Assembly (NCBI GenBank): GCA_002491945.1
Contig: DKWX01000045.1
Location: 1-39,902, forward strand
Direction of reading: 5' to 3'
Length of the DNA: 39,902 nucleotides
Source of the DNA: Porphyromonadaceae bacterium UBA7141
Lineage (GTDB): Bacteria > Bacteroidota > Bacteroidia > Bacteroidales > Muribaculaceae
The position numbers and the translations under genes are program-made. This document shows, one piece after another, positions 24,809 through 33,956 of the stretch. Position 1 is the first letter of the stretch. Each line of letters starts with the position of its first letter. Under the pieces are notes generated by a model. The model did not search any database, was not told the origin of the DNA, and was given only the letters and a program-made list of their open reading frames with translations.

Positions 24809-25782
24809 CATTCAAATATCCATGGCTCCTCTTGCTGCTGCTCATTTACGTGCCTCTCATATGGTGGTATGTCTGCAAGAACCGTAATGCCACACCGTCG
24901 CTTCATATATCTACACTATCCCCCTTTGCCGGAATGCCCCATAGCTGGAAGGAGTATCTGATGAAATTCAATTTCATACTGAAGCTCCTTGCCATAGGGT
25001 TGATGATAGTGGCCCTTTGCCGCCCGCAGACCTACGACTCGCATCGCACCTCGCATGTGGAGGGCACCGATATCGTGCTGGCTCTCGACATATCAGGCTC
25101 AATGGCTTCAAAAGACTTCGATCCCGACCGATTCACCGTGGCCAAGGATGTGGCAGTAAAATTTGTCAATCAGAGAGCCAATGATAATATGGGGCTTGTG
25201 GTTTTTGCCGGCGAATCGCTTTCGCTGATGCCGCTCACCTACGACCGCGGAGCACTCGTAAGTGCTATACAGAATGTAGAACTTGGCGACCTGCATGACG
25301 GCACAGCCATCGGCGATGGCCTGGCAAGTGCGGTCAACCGTCTGATATCCGGCAAGGCCAAATCCAAAAGCATAATACTGTTGACCGACGGCACCAACAA
25401 TGCCGGTAACGTCGCCCCTGCCACAGCTGCGCGTATCGCCCGGCAAAAGGGAATAAAGGTCTATACCATAGGGGTGGGCACCAACGGCACCATACAGATC
25501 ACCGATCCTTATGGATTCTCCACCACTACGCTGGAAACAAAAATCGATGAAGACGCCCTGCGGCAGATAGCAGATATCACGGGCGGCAAATTTTTCCGTG
25601 CCAGAGACGAGAAGATGCTCCAGAACGTATTCAAGGAAATCGATTCACTCGAAAAGAGTCAGCTTGATGTGGAGAATTACACACGCACTGACGAAGCCTT
25701 CTTCCCCTGGGTGCTGGCCGCACTGTGTTGCTATGCTCTGTCGATGATGCTGCGTTACACCGTATTGCGCCGTATCCCTTGA
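24805..25782 (+). CDS. batA: BatA, VWA-domain membrane protein of the aerotolerance operon
   Basis: The 325-aa protein has an N-terminal aerotolerance-regulator-type segment with two helices (LLLLLLIYVPLIWWYV and ILKLLAIGLMIVALC), followed by a VWA domain with the metal ion-dependent adhesion site DISGSM (95-100) and a conserved TDGTNNAG. One more helix ends the protein (VLAALCCYALSMML). The domain probably faces the periplasm. In B. fragilis the batA-E genes are linked to aerotolerance, although the mechanism remains unclear. Confidence 0.9.
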   Translation: MTFKYPWLLLLLLIYVPLIWWYVCKNRNATPSLHISTLSPFAGMPHSWKEYLMKFNFILKLLAIGLMIVALCRPQTYDSHRTSHVEGTDIVLALDISGSMASKDFDPDRFTVAKDVAVKFVNQRANDNMGLVVFAGESLSLMPLTYDRGALVSAIQNVELGDLHDGTAIGDGLASAVNRLISGKAKSKSIILLTDGTNNAGNVAPATAARIARQKGIKVYTIGVGTNGTIQITDPYGFSTTTLETKIDEDALRQIADITGGKFFRARDEKMLQNVFKEIDSLEKSQLDVENYTRTDEAFFPWVLAALCCYALSMMLRYTVLRRIP

Positions 25783-25862
25783 CGATATACGCCCGTCTGG
25801 CAGAAATCTCTCGTTGAAGGGATTCCCCTCATCGGGATGTGAAAACATAAAAAGAAAAAAAG

Positions 25863-26906
25863 ATGAGTTTTGCTTATCCCTACATACTGTTTCTACTTCT
25901 TGGAGTGCCCGTGTATCTGGCGCTTTACATGCTTGGGCGTATGGCCCGGCGCAAGAAGCTAAATATGTTTGGCCGCAGCGAGTCACTGTTGCGGCTGATG
26001 CCGCTCGTGTCGCCGTATAAGCCTCCATTGAAGCTGATACTACAGTGTGTGGCCTATGTGATGCTTGTAGTGGCATTGGCACGCCCGTGGGGTGGGGTGA
26101 AGAGCGAGAATACCACCAAAGAGGGTATCGAGGTGGTGATTGCGGTCGATGCCTCCACATCGATGCTTGCCCCGTCGTCGACAGAGAAGGGAGCCCCTGA
26201 CCGTATGCGTATGGCGAAGATGACACTTGAGAAACTGATCAACCGTCTCAGCGACGACCGTGTCGGGCTTATAGCTTTTGCCGGAGATGCGTATACGCTG
26301 ATACCGGTGACTAACGACTACGTGTCGGCCAAGATGTTTCTCAATTCAATCAATCCCGACCAGATGCCCACACAGGGCACAAATATAGCGGCCGCTATCG
26401 ATATGGCCACACGGTCGTTCTCGGATTCCAAGGATATCGGCAAGGCAATCATTCTGCTTACGGATGCTGAAGAACTGGAGAATCCCGAATCAGTGATGCA
26501 GGCTGTAGACCGTGCTGCCAAACGCAACATTCAGATTGACGTGATTGGCGTCGGAGGGTCAGAGCCGGTTCAGATACCTCAGGGACGCAGCGGATTCATG
26601 ATTGATCCTACGACGGGAGAGCCTGTGCGCACTGCGCTCAATGAGGACCTGGCGCTGCGCATAGCCGAGCAGGGGAAAGGTATTTATGTAAATGCTTCCA
26701 ACAAGGGCAGTCTCAACGAACTCGAGAAACAGATGGACAAAGTGGCCAAGACGGCGCTTGAGGGAAGTTTCACAGCCGTGCATGATGAACTCTACGGACT
26801 CTTCGGCTGGCTTGCGTTGATATTCATCCTGCTTGATATTATGGTGGTCGACAGTAAATTCGGCTGGCTCGACCGCATTACTTTCTTTAAGAAAGAGGAA
26901 AACTGA
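25863..26906 (+). CDS. batB: BatB, VWA-domain membrane protein of the aerotolerance operon
   Basis: The 347-aa protein mirrors BatA: two N-terminal helices (YPYILFLLLGVPVYLALYML and ILQCVAYVMLVVALA), then a VWA domain with the metal site DASTSM (96-101), a later TDAEE, and a C-terminal helix (FGWLALIFILLDIMVVD). It is a paralogue of BatA, likely paired with it in a membrane complex. The 80-nt spacing from batA contains no obvious terminator. The start is ATG 25863. Confidence 0.9.
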   Translation: MSFAYPYILFLLLGVPVYLALYMLGRMARRKKLNMFGRSESLLRLMPLVSPYKPPLKLILQCVAYVMLVVALARPWGGVKSENTTKEGIEVVIAVDASTSMLAPSSTEKGAPDRMRMAKMTLEKLINRLSDDRVGLIAFAGDAYTLIPVTNDYVSAKMFLNSINPDQMPTQGTNIAAAIDMATRSFSDSKDIGKAIILLTDAEELENPESVMQAVDRAAKRNIQIDVIGVGGSEPVQIPQGRSGFMIDPTTGEPVRTALNEDLALRIAEQGKGIYVNASNKGSLNELEKQMDKVAKTALEGSFTAVHDELYGLFGWLALIFILLDIMVVDSKFGWLDRITFFKKEEN

Positions 26907-26914
26907 TTATTATT

Positions 26915-27733
26915 ATGATTAGAGCATATAAAAAATCCGGCATAGCCGCAGGTTGGATGCGGATCGTCATGGCGGCGCTTCTGCTGGCAGCGTGTCCGGC
27001 TCCTGCGGCCGCACAGTCAGTGAGGCAGGAGCGTCGCGACATCAATGCAGGCAATTCCTTTTATAAAGACGGAAAATATGCCGAAGCCATAATGAAATAC
27101 AAAGAGGCGCTCAATGCCAACGGACAGAGCGATGTGGCGAAGTTTAATCTTGGACTAAGCCAGATCCGCATGTCGGAGCGCGGAGGTGCCAAGACTGAAA
27201 AAGATTCCGTGTCACAGAAACTCTATAATCAGGGTGTGGCGCTTATGACGCAGGTGGCAGAGATCGGCGCGGCAAAGGCCGACCTCAGTTCGAAGGCCAA
27301 TTACAATCTCGGGAATCTGAGATTTGATCAGGAAGACTATGCAGGAGCCATCAGTTTCTATAAGCAGGCTCTACGCCTGAATCCCGGATACGTGAACGCA
27401 CGGCGGAACCTGAGGATAGCGCAGTTGCGCCAGCAAGAGCAGCAGGATAAGAACGACCAGAACCAGGACAGGAATAAAGACCAGGATAAAGACAAGGACA
27501 AAGACCAGGATAAAGACCAGAATCAGCAGGACCAGCAGAACCAAGACCAGCAGAATCAGCAGGACCGGAAGGATAAGCAGGACCAGCAGCAACAGGCTGA
27601 GAACGAGCTGAGCCGGCAGGCTGCCGAGCAGATTCTGAATGCCGTAGAAAATAATGAGGCACAGACCCGGGCCAAACAGGGCACCGGCGAAAAGAAATCG
27701 ACTGCAGCGGGTCAGCCGTTGCGTCAGTGGTAA
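26915..27733 (+). CDS. batC: BatC, TPR protein with long D/Q/K-rich tract
   Basis: The 272-aa protein has a signal-anchor or signal peptide (IVMAALLLAACPAPAAAQ) followed by tetratricopeptide repeats (NAGNSFYKDGKYAEAIMKYKEALNAN and NYNLGNLRFDQEDYAGAISFYKQALRLNPGY). From about residue 167 to 226 it becomes a low-complexity run of D, Q, N and K, then a helical tail. TPRs are protein-interaction scaffolds, presumably for BatA/B. The tract is encoded by imperfect DNA repeats of GACCAG and AAAGAC. Confidence 0.85.
   Translation: MIRAYKKSGIAAGWMRIVMAALLLAACPAPAAAQSVRQERRDINAGNSFYKDGKYAEAIMKYKEALNANGQSDVAKFNLGLSQIRMSERGGAKTEKDSVSQKLYNQGVALMTQVAEIGAAKADLSSKANYNLGNLRFDQEDYAGAISFYKQALRLNPGYVNARRNLRIAQLRQQEQQDKNDQNQDRNKDQDKDKDKDQDKDQNQQDQQNQDQQNQQDRKDKQDQQQQAENELSRQAAEQILNAVENNEAQTRAKQGTGEKKSTAAGQPLRQW
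27470..27592 (+). repeat. Imperfect short tandem repeats in batC coding sequence
   Basis: Runs built of hexamer-like units such as GACCAG, CAGGAT, AAAGAC and AATCAG encode the D/Q/K-rich tract. Such sequences may change length by slippage while keeping the frame. Confidence 0.6.
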
Positions 27734-27797
27734 GGGACATCACAATCATTCCACGTATATTCTGACTGGCAAGTCCGACCTTAAATACTTATATTAA

Positions 27798-29693
27798 ATG
27801 AAATCTTCAATACGCCGTCATATATTCTGCCGTATGTCGTTGCTGGCGTGTCTGCTCATGTGTGTGCAGGCGGCTGTGGCCGCTGCCGGAGTAGAACTCC
27901 GGGTCGACCCTGCATCGCGAAGCGGAGCTATCGAGGTAGGGCAGAAATTCTATATCAAGGTTATTGTCACAAATATCAGTGAGACTCCGGCTGCACCACA
28001 GGGTGTGCCGGGTGCCAAATTGCAGTATTTCGGTCATCAGAGCAGCAGCTCATCGATTGTGTCGGTCAACGGACATACAACGCAAAAGGTGGTCAACATA
28101 TATGCCATGACCCTTAAGGCCGAGAAGAAGGGTACATTCTCGTTTGGTCCGGTTACTGTCGGTGGTGTGAAGAGCAACACGGTCAGTTACACTATCGCCG
28201 AGGCCGGCAGCACTCCCGGGGCTGTGGCAGGAACCCCGTCTCCAAATCCCGCCGACCCCACGGCCGCAGGTCGGCAGGGGCCCACATTCATAGGTAAAGG
28301 CAACGACAGGCTTTTCCTGCGCGCCAACATCTCTAAGACCACCGCCTATGAGCAGGAAGCATTAGTCTACACTGTAAAACTCTATACCACCTACGGATCT
28401 ATTAAATTCATCGGAGCTACAGATGCCCCGAAATTCGACGGATTCGTAATCGAAGAGTCGTCCAACGTCTCCAATCAGCTTACATACGAGACTTATCAGG
28501 GGCGCACGTATGCCACTGCCATCATAGCCCGCTATATCATCTTCCCGCAGATGGCAGGGCAGTTGAAAATCATAGGCAATAAATACACTGTCAGCACCGA
28601 TGCCGAAGAGTATTATCACGATCCCTTCTTCTCTCAGCTAACGGTGCGTAAGCCTATACAGCTCAACGTCACTCCAAATGATCTGACAGTCACAGTCAAT
28701 CCGTTGCCCTCCCCTCGTCCGGCCAACTTCTCGGGCGGAGTGGGTAAATTCACAATATCCTCCAAGCTTCCCTCAGCTGATGCCGTGGCAAATCAGGCCG
28801 GGTCGGTATCCTATCTCGTCACCGGAGAGGGAAACCTGAAATACATCCATCTGCCCGACCTTAACGCCATTTATCCGGAGCAGATAGAGGTATTCTCACC
28901 CACGACCGATGTCAAGACCGTGGTAGGGAGCAGTAATGTGAGTGGCAGTATCAACTTCGACTACTCGTTTATGCCCATGGAGGCTGGCACATTTACTCTT
29001 CCTCCGGTGGAACTGGTATACTTCAATCCTCAGACCGGACGCTATGAGACATCCGTATCCAGAGAATATACACTCAAAGTGGCCCGTGGGGCGGAATCTG
29101 CCAAATCGCAGGCCGCGCAGGTCTACAATACGCGTCTGATGTCGGTGACACTGGCATCCTCCGCAGCTCCGCGTCCATGGATAAGAGGGTTCGCCTACTG
29201 GCTTTGGTTCATTATCCCTGCGCTGATGTTGGGCGGCGCACTGATCGGCCGTCGACGATATCTTGAGATACATGCCGATGTAGAGGGGTTGCGCAGTCGC
29301 CGAGCCGGCAAGATGGCGCGCCGTCGTCTGAAGAAAGCCATGCACTGCATACGCACCTCCGATGAAGACGGTTTCTATGATGAGATGCTGCGGGCAGTAT
29401 GGGGTTATCTTGCCGACAAGCTCAAACTCCCCACATCCGAACTAAACCGTGAGAATGTCAGCCAGATACTTTCCGACAGCGGAATTCCTGCAAGCGGTAT
29501 CGATGCGCTGGTGTCGCTTCTTGACGAATGTGAATTTGCAAAATATTCACCCGCTTCGGCGCGCAAGCCGATGCAGGCGGTGTATGATGAAGGGGCCTCC
29601 GTGCTCAATACACTCGAAGAGGATTTCGTTAAAGCGGCAAAAATCAAAAATGAAACCAAAAACGGAGAGCAGAACGATGACCCGATCATTTAA
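27798..29693 (+). CDS. batD: BatD, oxygen-tolerance protein
   Basis: The 631-aa protein has a signal peptide (RMSLLACLLMCVQAAVAAA), several beta-sandwich modules in the extracytoplasmic region (GQKFYIKVIVTNISETP and TYGSIKFIGATDAPKFDGFVIEESS), one transmembrane helix (FAYWLWFIIPALMLGGALIG, about 471-490), and a cytoplasmic helical region (ARRRLKKAMHCIRTSDEDGFYDEMLRAVWGYLADKLKL). That is the standard BatD layout. It overlaps batE by 17 bases. Confidence 0.9.
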   Translation: MKSSIRRHIFCRMSLLACLLMCVQAAVAAAGVELRVDPASRSGAIEVGQKFYIKVIVTNISETPAAPQGVPGAKLQYFGHQSSSSSIVSVNGHTTQKVVNIYAMTLKAEKKGTFSFGPVTVGGVKSNTVSYTIAEAGSTPGAVAGTPSPNPADPTAAGRQGPTFIGKGNDRLFLRANISKTTAYEQEALVYTVKLYTTYGSIKFIGATDAPKFDGFVIEESSNVSNQLTYETYQGRTYATAIIARYIIFPQMAGQLKIIGNKYTVSTDAEEYYHDPFFSQLTVRKPIQLNVTPNDLTVTVNPLPSPRPANFSGGVGKFTISSKLPSADAVANQAGSVSYLVTGEGNLKYIHLPDLNAIYPEQIEVFSPTTDVKTVVGSSNVSGSINFDYSFMPMEAGTFTLPPVELVYFNPQTGRYETSVSREYTLKVARGAESAKSQAAQVYNTRLMSVTLASSAAPRPWIRGFAYWLWFIIPALMLGGALIGRRRYLEIHADVEGLRSRRAGKMARRRLKKAMHCIRTSDEDGFYDEMLRAVWGYLADKLKLPTSELNRENVSQILSDSGIPASGIDALVSLLDECEFAKYSPASARKPMQAVYDEGASVLNTLEEDFVKAAKIKNETKNGEQNDDPII

Positions 29694-30558
29694 ATACCTG
29701 ATAATAGTGCTGACCATATTGATGTCTTCGGCCAATGTATCATCGCTTTATGCCGCGACTGATTCGGTCGGTAGCGAAACGCAGGCATCGGTCACTATTG
29801 GGGAGGAAGCCGCTGCAAAGATGGTGGCAGAAGCCGACTCGGCATACTCAAAAGGAGAATTTGAGCGGGCCGCGAATATTTACGGCCAAGTGCTCGAATC
29901 CGTTGGTCCCTCGGCATCGCTTCTATATAACCTCGGGAATGCCTGCTACCGTATGGGCAACGAGGGAGAGGCCCGGCTTTATCTGGAGCGGGCCAAGCGT
30001 CTTGACCCCTCTGACGAGTATATCAATCAGAACATAGCCTATCTCTCAACCCGCATCACAGATGTCAACAAGGCCGAACTTAAAGGTAAGAAGGGCGACG
30101 TGGCCCCCGATGCCGAAGGATTCTTCGGCAAGGTCGACCGCAAGATAAGCATCGACACCTCGTCCGACTCCTGGGCGCGTCTTGCGGTGATGGCCTTCAT
30201 CCTGCTTGTGCTGACACTTGCGGCCTATCTTTTCAGCCGGAATGTTTACGTGCGTAAATTCGGATTTTTCAGCGCACTTGCGTTCCTCTTTTTTGCCGTG
30301 ATATTTGTGGTATTTTCCGAGATGGCGGCCTCGCATTTCGAAAGCAAAGACGAAGCCGTCCTGATACAGTTCAAGACCACACTTTCGGCCGAGCCAACGG
30401 CCGAGTCAACGGCAGTGGGATTCCCGTTACACCGTGGCACAAAATTCCGTATTCTCGACACCGAACTAAATGCCGACGGCGAGGTTGCCTGGTATAAAGT
30501 CGAGCTGAACCACAACAACATAGGTTGGGTAGCGGCCGATGCCGTGGAAGTGATCTGA
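29677..30558 (+). CDS. batE: BatE, TPR and SH3-like domain membrane protein
   Basis: The 293-aa protein carries a signal peptide (SFKYLIIVLTILMSSANVSSLYA), TPR units (ADSAYSKGEFERAANIYGQVLE and LYNLGNACYRMGNEGEARLYLERAKRLDP), two membrane helices (LAVMAFILLVLTLAAYLF and FSALAFLFFAVIFVVFSEM), and a C-terminal bacterial SH3-like domain (GTKFRILDTELNADGEVAWYKVELNHNNIGWVAADAVEVI). ATG 29677 was chosen; ATG 29650 in frame is also possible. It is the final gene of the operon. Confidence 0.88.
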   Translation: MTRSFKYLIIVLTILMSSANVSSLYAATDSVGSETQASVTIGEEAAAKMVAEADSAYSKGEFERAANIYGQVLESVGPSASLLYNLGNACYRMGNEGEARLYLERAKRLDPSDEYINQNIAYLSTRITDVNKAELKGKKGDVAPDAEGFFGKVDRKISIDTSSDSWARLAVMAFILLVLTLAAYLFSRNVYVRKFGFFSALAFLFFAVIFVVFSEMAASHFESKDEAVLIQFKTTLSAEPTAESTAVGFPLHRGTKFRILDTELNADGEVAWYKVELNHNNIGWVAADAVEVI

Positions 30559-30642
30559 CGGTCGGTCGAATATTTAAAAACGTCGGAGTGTATTGCAGTC
30601 GTGGCCAAAAAGGAGAGAGCCAAAAGGTTCAAAAGGATAGTA

Positions 30643-30654
30643 TGTTATATAACA
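30643..30654. promoter_or_regulatory. 12-bp palindrome, operator candidate
   Basis: TGTTATATAACA is a perfect palindrome 21 nt upstream of the -33 box of the HTH gene. An operator role is inference. Confidence 0.4.
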
Positions 30655-30675
30655 CACAATTTTTTTTACAAAAAT

Positions 30676-30707
30676 TTTGCGAATAACAGTAATATTGCGT
30701 AATTTAG
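30676..30707 (+). promoter_or_regulatory. Promoter of the small HTH gene
   Basis: TTTG (30676-30679), exactly 20 nt, then TAATTTAG (30700-30707), one base away from the TAnnTTTG consensus. A T- and A-rich tract lies just upstream. Confidence 0.6.
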
Positions 30708-30776
30708 CAACTGCAAGAGGAACTGAAATAAATCGCTTGCCTGAAGACACAGCAATATTATTAAAAAGAGAATCAT

Positions 30777-31046
30777 ATGAGCAAGACAATCACCTTCAAC
30801 GAGCTTCGTCGTCTTAAAGACAGCTTGCCCGATGGATCCACCCATCGTATTGCAGATGAGCTGAACCTCACAGTGCAGACAGTGCGCAACTACTTCGGTG
30901 GTGTCAACTACCAGTTTGGTAAAAACATCGGCATGCACATCGAGCCGGGACCTGACGGTGGGCTTGTAGTGCTTGATGACACTACAATCTACGACATGGC
31001 CATCAAAATCCTCGAAGAAGAGAAGGAAAAAGCTCCACAGGAGTAA
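30777..31046 (+). CDS. Small conserved HTH DNA-binding protein
   Basis: The 89-aa protein has a helix-turn-helix-like segment HRIADELNLTVQTVRNYFGG (about 23-42) followed by HIEPGPDGGLVVLDDTTIYDMAIKILEE. I recall highly similar small DNA-binding proteins in many Bacteroidales, but their role is not known to me. It has its own promoter with a nearby palindrome and a strong terminator, so it is expressed as a single small gene and may autoregulate. No signal peptide or membrane segment is seen. Confidence 0.85.
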   Translation: MSKTITFNELRRLKDSLPDGSTHRIADELNLTVQTVRNYFGGVNYQFGKNIGMHIEPGPDGGLVVLDDTTIYDMAIKILEEEKEKAPQE

Positions 31047-31170
31047 TACTCCGGCTGCAAATTTCTCAACAGTAATGGCGGGGCCTCCGGTCGGCAAGTT
31101 TACAAAAGACGCCGAATCTATGGAAATCCGCCGGTGCAACAACGTACTAAGACCCCAAGGAGGTCTATAG

Positions 31171-31200
31171 GTCCCTGCGGCTATGTCGCAGGGACTTTTC
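31171..31200 (+). terminator. Terminator after HTH gene
   Basis: A 9-bp perfect stem GTCCCTGCG/CGCAGGGAC (31171-31179 with 31187-31195) is followed by TTTTC and a later T-run. A smaller hairpin (AGACC/GGTCT, about 31150-31166) directly precedes it. Because it lies in the leader of mutS2, an attenuator role is also possible. Confidence 0.75.
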
Positions 31201-31220
31201 TGCGTTTCTTTTTTAATAAT

Positions 31221-33707
31221 ATGGTTTACCCCTCGACTTTTGAAAGTAAAATAGGATTCGACAAAATCCGCCGTGCGGTGGTCGATAAATGTTCGGGCAC
31301 TCTGTCGGCTGAAGAGGCGGAGTCGATGACATTCTCTGATGATTACGATACAGTGATGCGACATTTGAGTCAGACCGACGAGATGCTCCGCATCATAAAC
31401 TCCTCGCTCGACCTGCCTCTGCGCGATGTGGGCGACACAGCTTCTTCGCTCGCCCAGCTGAAGGCGGAGGGTAACTATCTGTCGGCACGTCAGCTTTATG
31501 CCTTGATGCTCACCATGATGCAGGCCGCCGAGGTAAGAGCGTTCTTTAATCGTCCGGACGCCGGCGACGGCGATGAAGCCGAGTCGTTTCCGGCGCTGGC
31601 TGAAGTAGCCTCGCGTCTTGAGGCATTCCCCGACTTGATTGGAGTAATCAGCCGTGTGGTCAATAAATTCGGTGAAGTAAAGGATACTGCATCCGACCGT
31701 CTCTACGAACTGCGCCGGCAGTTGCGCGCCGCATCCGGTTCGCTTTCGAAAACTATGCGGCGAGTGCTTGACCGTGCCGTTGCCGAAGGGCTGATTGACC
31801 GCGACACCGCGCCATCCATGCGCGACGGGCGCATGGTCATACCTGTCGAGGCCGGGAAAAAACGCTCACTCGCAGGTATCGTGCATGATGCTTCGGCTAC
31901 GGGCAAAACCGTCTATATAGAGCCTCTTGAGGTAGTAGAGGCGGGCAACCGTATACGCGAGCTTGAGATGGATGCCCAGCGTGAGGAGATTGAGATACTC
32001 AAAAGTGTGGCCGCCCGGCTTCGGCCTCATACCGGAGCTATCGGTGCGTCATGCCGGGTATTGGCACGCCTGGATTTCATACGGGCCAAGGCTCTGTTCG
32101 CGCGCGAGGTCGACGGGCGTATGCCCATTCTGGAGCGCGAGCGCACACTTGAGCTGTATCACGCAGTGCATCCCCAGCTCCTTCTTTCGCTACGGACGCA
32201 GGGGAAGGAAGTGGTGCCGTTGTCGCTGACGCTCGATAATAATCACCGCATACTCATCATATCCGGTCCGAATGCCGGAGGCAAGTCGGTGACGCTTAAA
32301 ACAGTAGGTATCGTGCAATATATGATGCAATGCGGTATGCTCCCCACCGTCTATGAAAACTCGCACATGGGGATATTCCGCAATATCTATGTCGATATAG
32401 GGGATGAACAGTCAATCGAGAATGATCTGTCAACCTACTCCTCGCACCTGCGCAACATGAAATATTTCTTGCAGCACACATCCCGGCAGACTCTTATACT
32501 TGCCGATGAGATGGGGTCGGGCACCGAGCCACAGATAGGGGGAGCGCTCGCGCAGGCCATACTCGACAAACTTGCCCGCACCCGCTGTCTTGGCATCATC
32601 ACCACCCATTATCAGAATCTTAAGACATTTGCAGGCGAGACGGAAGGGTTCATCAATGGCGCTATGCTTTATGACCGACAGCATCTCCAGCCCGCATTCC
32701 AGCTTGAGGTAGGTAATCCTGGAAGTTCGTTTGCCGTAGAGATAGCCCGCAAGATCGGACTTGATGGCGATGTCATAGCCAAGGCGCAGGAAATTGTGGG
32801 GAGCGATTATGTAAATCTCGACAAGTATCTGCTCGATATAGCCCGCGATCGCCGATACTGGAACAACAAGCGCCAGAATATCAAAGATAAGGAAAGCCGA
32901 CTCGACGAGCTTCTTTCGAAATATGAAGACAAGGCCGACGACCTCAAGTCGCAGCGCAACAGCATACTCCACGAGGCCCGCCGCGAAGCCAAAGAGATAC
33001 TGTCCACCGCCAATGCGCGTATAGAAAAGGCAATCCGCGAAATCCGCGAGGCTCAGGCCGCCAAGGATGCCACCCGTAGCATACGCGCAGATTTCGATGC
33101 TTATCGCAGCAGTGTGACCGATGCGGAATCCGAAGCCACGGAAGATAATGTGCCCGAGCCTCTTAAAGAACTCCGACATAAGAGCCGGCAGCGGCGCGAG
33201 AATCCTGTCACACAGAAGCGTCCAGCCGTGGATACACGCCGCGAGATAGCAGCCGGCGATTATGTAAAGATGAAGGATGGCAATGTGGCGGGGCAGGTAA
33301 TCCGCGTGGACGGGAAGAAGGCGGAAGTGGCATTCGGCGCATTGCGCATGATGGTGGAGATTAAAAAACTTCGGCCGTCATCGGCTCCGGAGGTCACAGC
33401 CAAGACTCAGATGCTTGGTGTGAGTTCCGCCACATCCGACAGCTCGCGTTCGCGCCAGTTGAATTTCAAGACCGAAATCGATGTGCGCGGCATGAGGGGC
33501 GACGAGGCAGTGCAGGCAGTGATGTATTTTCTCGATGATGCAGTGCAGTTCAATGCCACACGGCTGCGTATACTTCACGGCACCGGACAGGGAATACTCA
33601 AGACCCTTATCCGCCAGCAGCTCCAGGCCAATCCAAATGTCGGGTCGTTTCGAGATGAAGACGTGCGCTTCGGCGGAGCCGGCATTACGGTGGTTGACCT
33701 CGTCTGA
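31221..33707 (+). CDS. mutS2: Endonuclease MutS2
   Basis: MutS2 limits homologous recombination and in some bacteria splits collided ribosomes. The 828-aa protein lacks the mismatch-recognition domain of MutS. It has the core and clamp, Walker A GPNAGGKSVTLKT (about 350), DEMGSGTEP of Walker B, a helical insertion of basic coiled coil (about 555-640), a KOW-like patch (GDYVKMKDGNVAGQVIRVDGKKAEVAFG), and a C-terminal Smr domain (EIDVRGMRGDEAVQAVMYFLDDA and LHGTGQGILKTLIRQQL). ATG 31221 (MVYPSTFESKIGFDKI) was chosen; an in-frame extension upstream runs through the terminator. Confidence 0.93.
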   Translation: MVYPSTFESKIGFDKIRRAVVDKCSGTLSAEEAESMTFSDDYDTVMRHLSQTDEMLRIINSSLDLPLRDVGDTASSLAQLKAEGNYLSARQLYALMLTMMQAAEVRAFFNRPDAGDGDEAESFPALAEVASRLEAFPDLIGVISRVVNKFGEVKDTASDRLYELRRQLRAASGSLSKTMRRVLDRAVAEGLIDRDTAPSMRDGRMVIPVEAGKKRSLAGIVHDASATGKTVYIEPLEVVEAGNRIRELEMDAQREEIEILKSVAARLRPHTGAIGASCRVLARLDFIRAKALFAREVDGRMPILERERTLELYHAVHPQLLLSLRTQGKEVVPLSLTLDNNHRILIISGPNAGGKSVTLKTVGIVQYMMQCGMLPTVYENSHMGIFRNIYVDIGDEQSIENDLSTYSSHLRNMKYFLQHTSRQTLILADEMGSGTEPQIGGALAQAILDKLARTRCLGIITTHYQNLKTFAGETEGFINGAMLYDRQHLQPAFQLEVGNPGSSFAVEIARKIGLDGDVIAKAQEIVGSDYVNLDKYLLDIARDRRYWNNKRQNIKDKESRLDELLSKYEDKADDLKSQRNSILHEARREAKEILSTANARIEKAIREIREAQAAKDATRSIRADFDAYRSSVTDAESEATEDNVPEPLKELRHKSRQRRENPVTQKRPAVDTRREIAAGDYVKMKDGNVAGQVIRVDGKKAEVAFGALRMMVEIKKLRPSSAPEVTAKTQMLGVSSATSDSSRSRQLNFKTEIDVRGMRGDEAVQAVMYFLDDAVQFNATRLRILHGTGQGILKTLIRQQLQANPNVGSFRDEDVRFGGAGITVVDLV

Positions 33708-33824
33708 AGCCATTATGCAAGATATGCACATGGCATATGACTGATAAGACCGTCTGTCAACAAAAAAGTAGCACTCACTTATGAAAATATGTTAGAGATT
33801 ATAGGCAGATTCACTCAAAAAGAG

Positions 33825-33832
33825 TAAATTTG
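33825..33832 (+). promoter_or_regulatory. -7 promoter box for SGNH hydrolase gene
   Basis: TAAATTTG fits the consensus about 125 nt before the GTG start. The leader holds a possible hairpin GATAG/CTATC around CCATT/AATGG (about 33848-33883). Confidence 0.5.
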
Positions 33833-33956
33833 CAGTCCGTAAATTATGATAGGGTCCATTGTATTTCACAAATGGGCGCTATCATCTTACTTACAACCCA
33901 AGGCTCGCCAGAGTCTGTCAACATAACGGGACACTTATATATAGATACATAGTAAA

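Noticed and set aside
32430..33179. A 249-codon minus-strand ORF over mutS2
   Set aside because: Antisense shadow of the conserved ATPase and coiled-coil part of MutS2.
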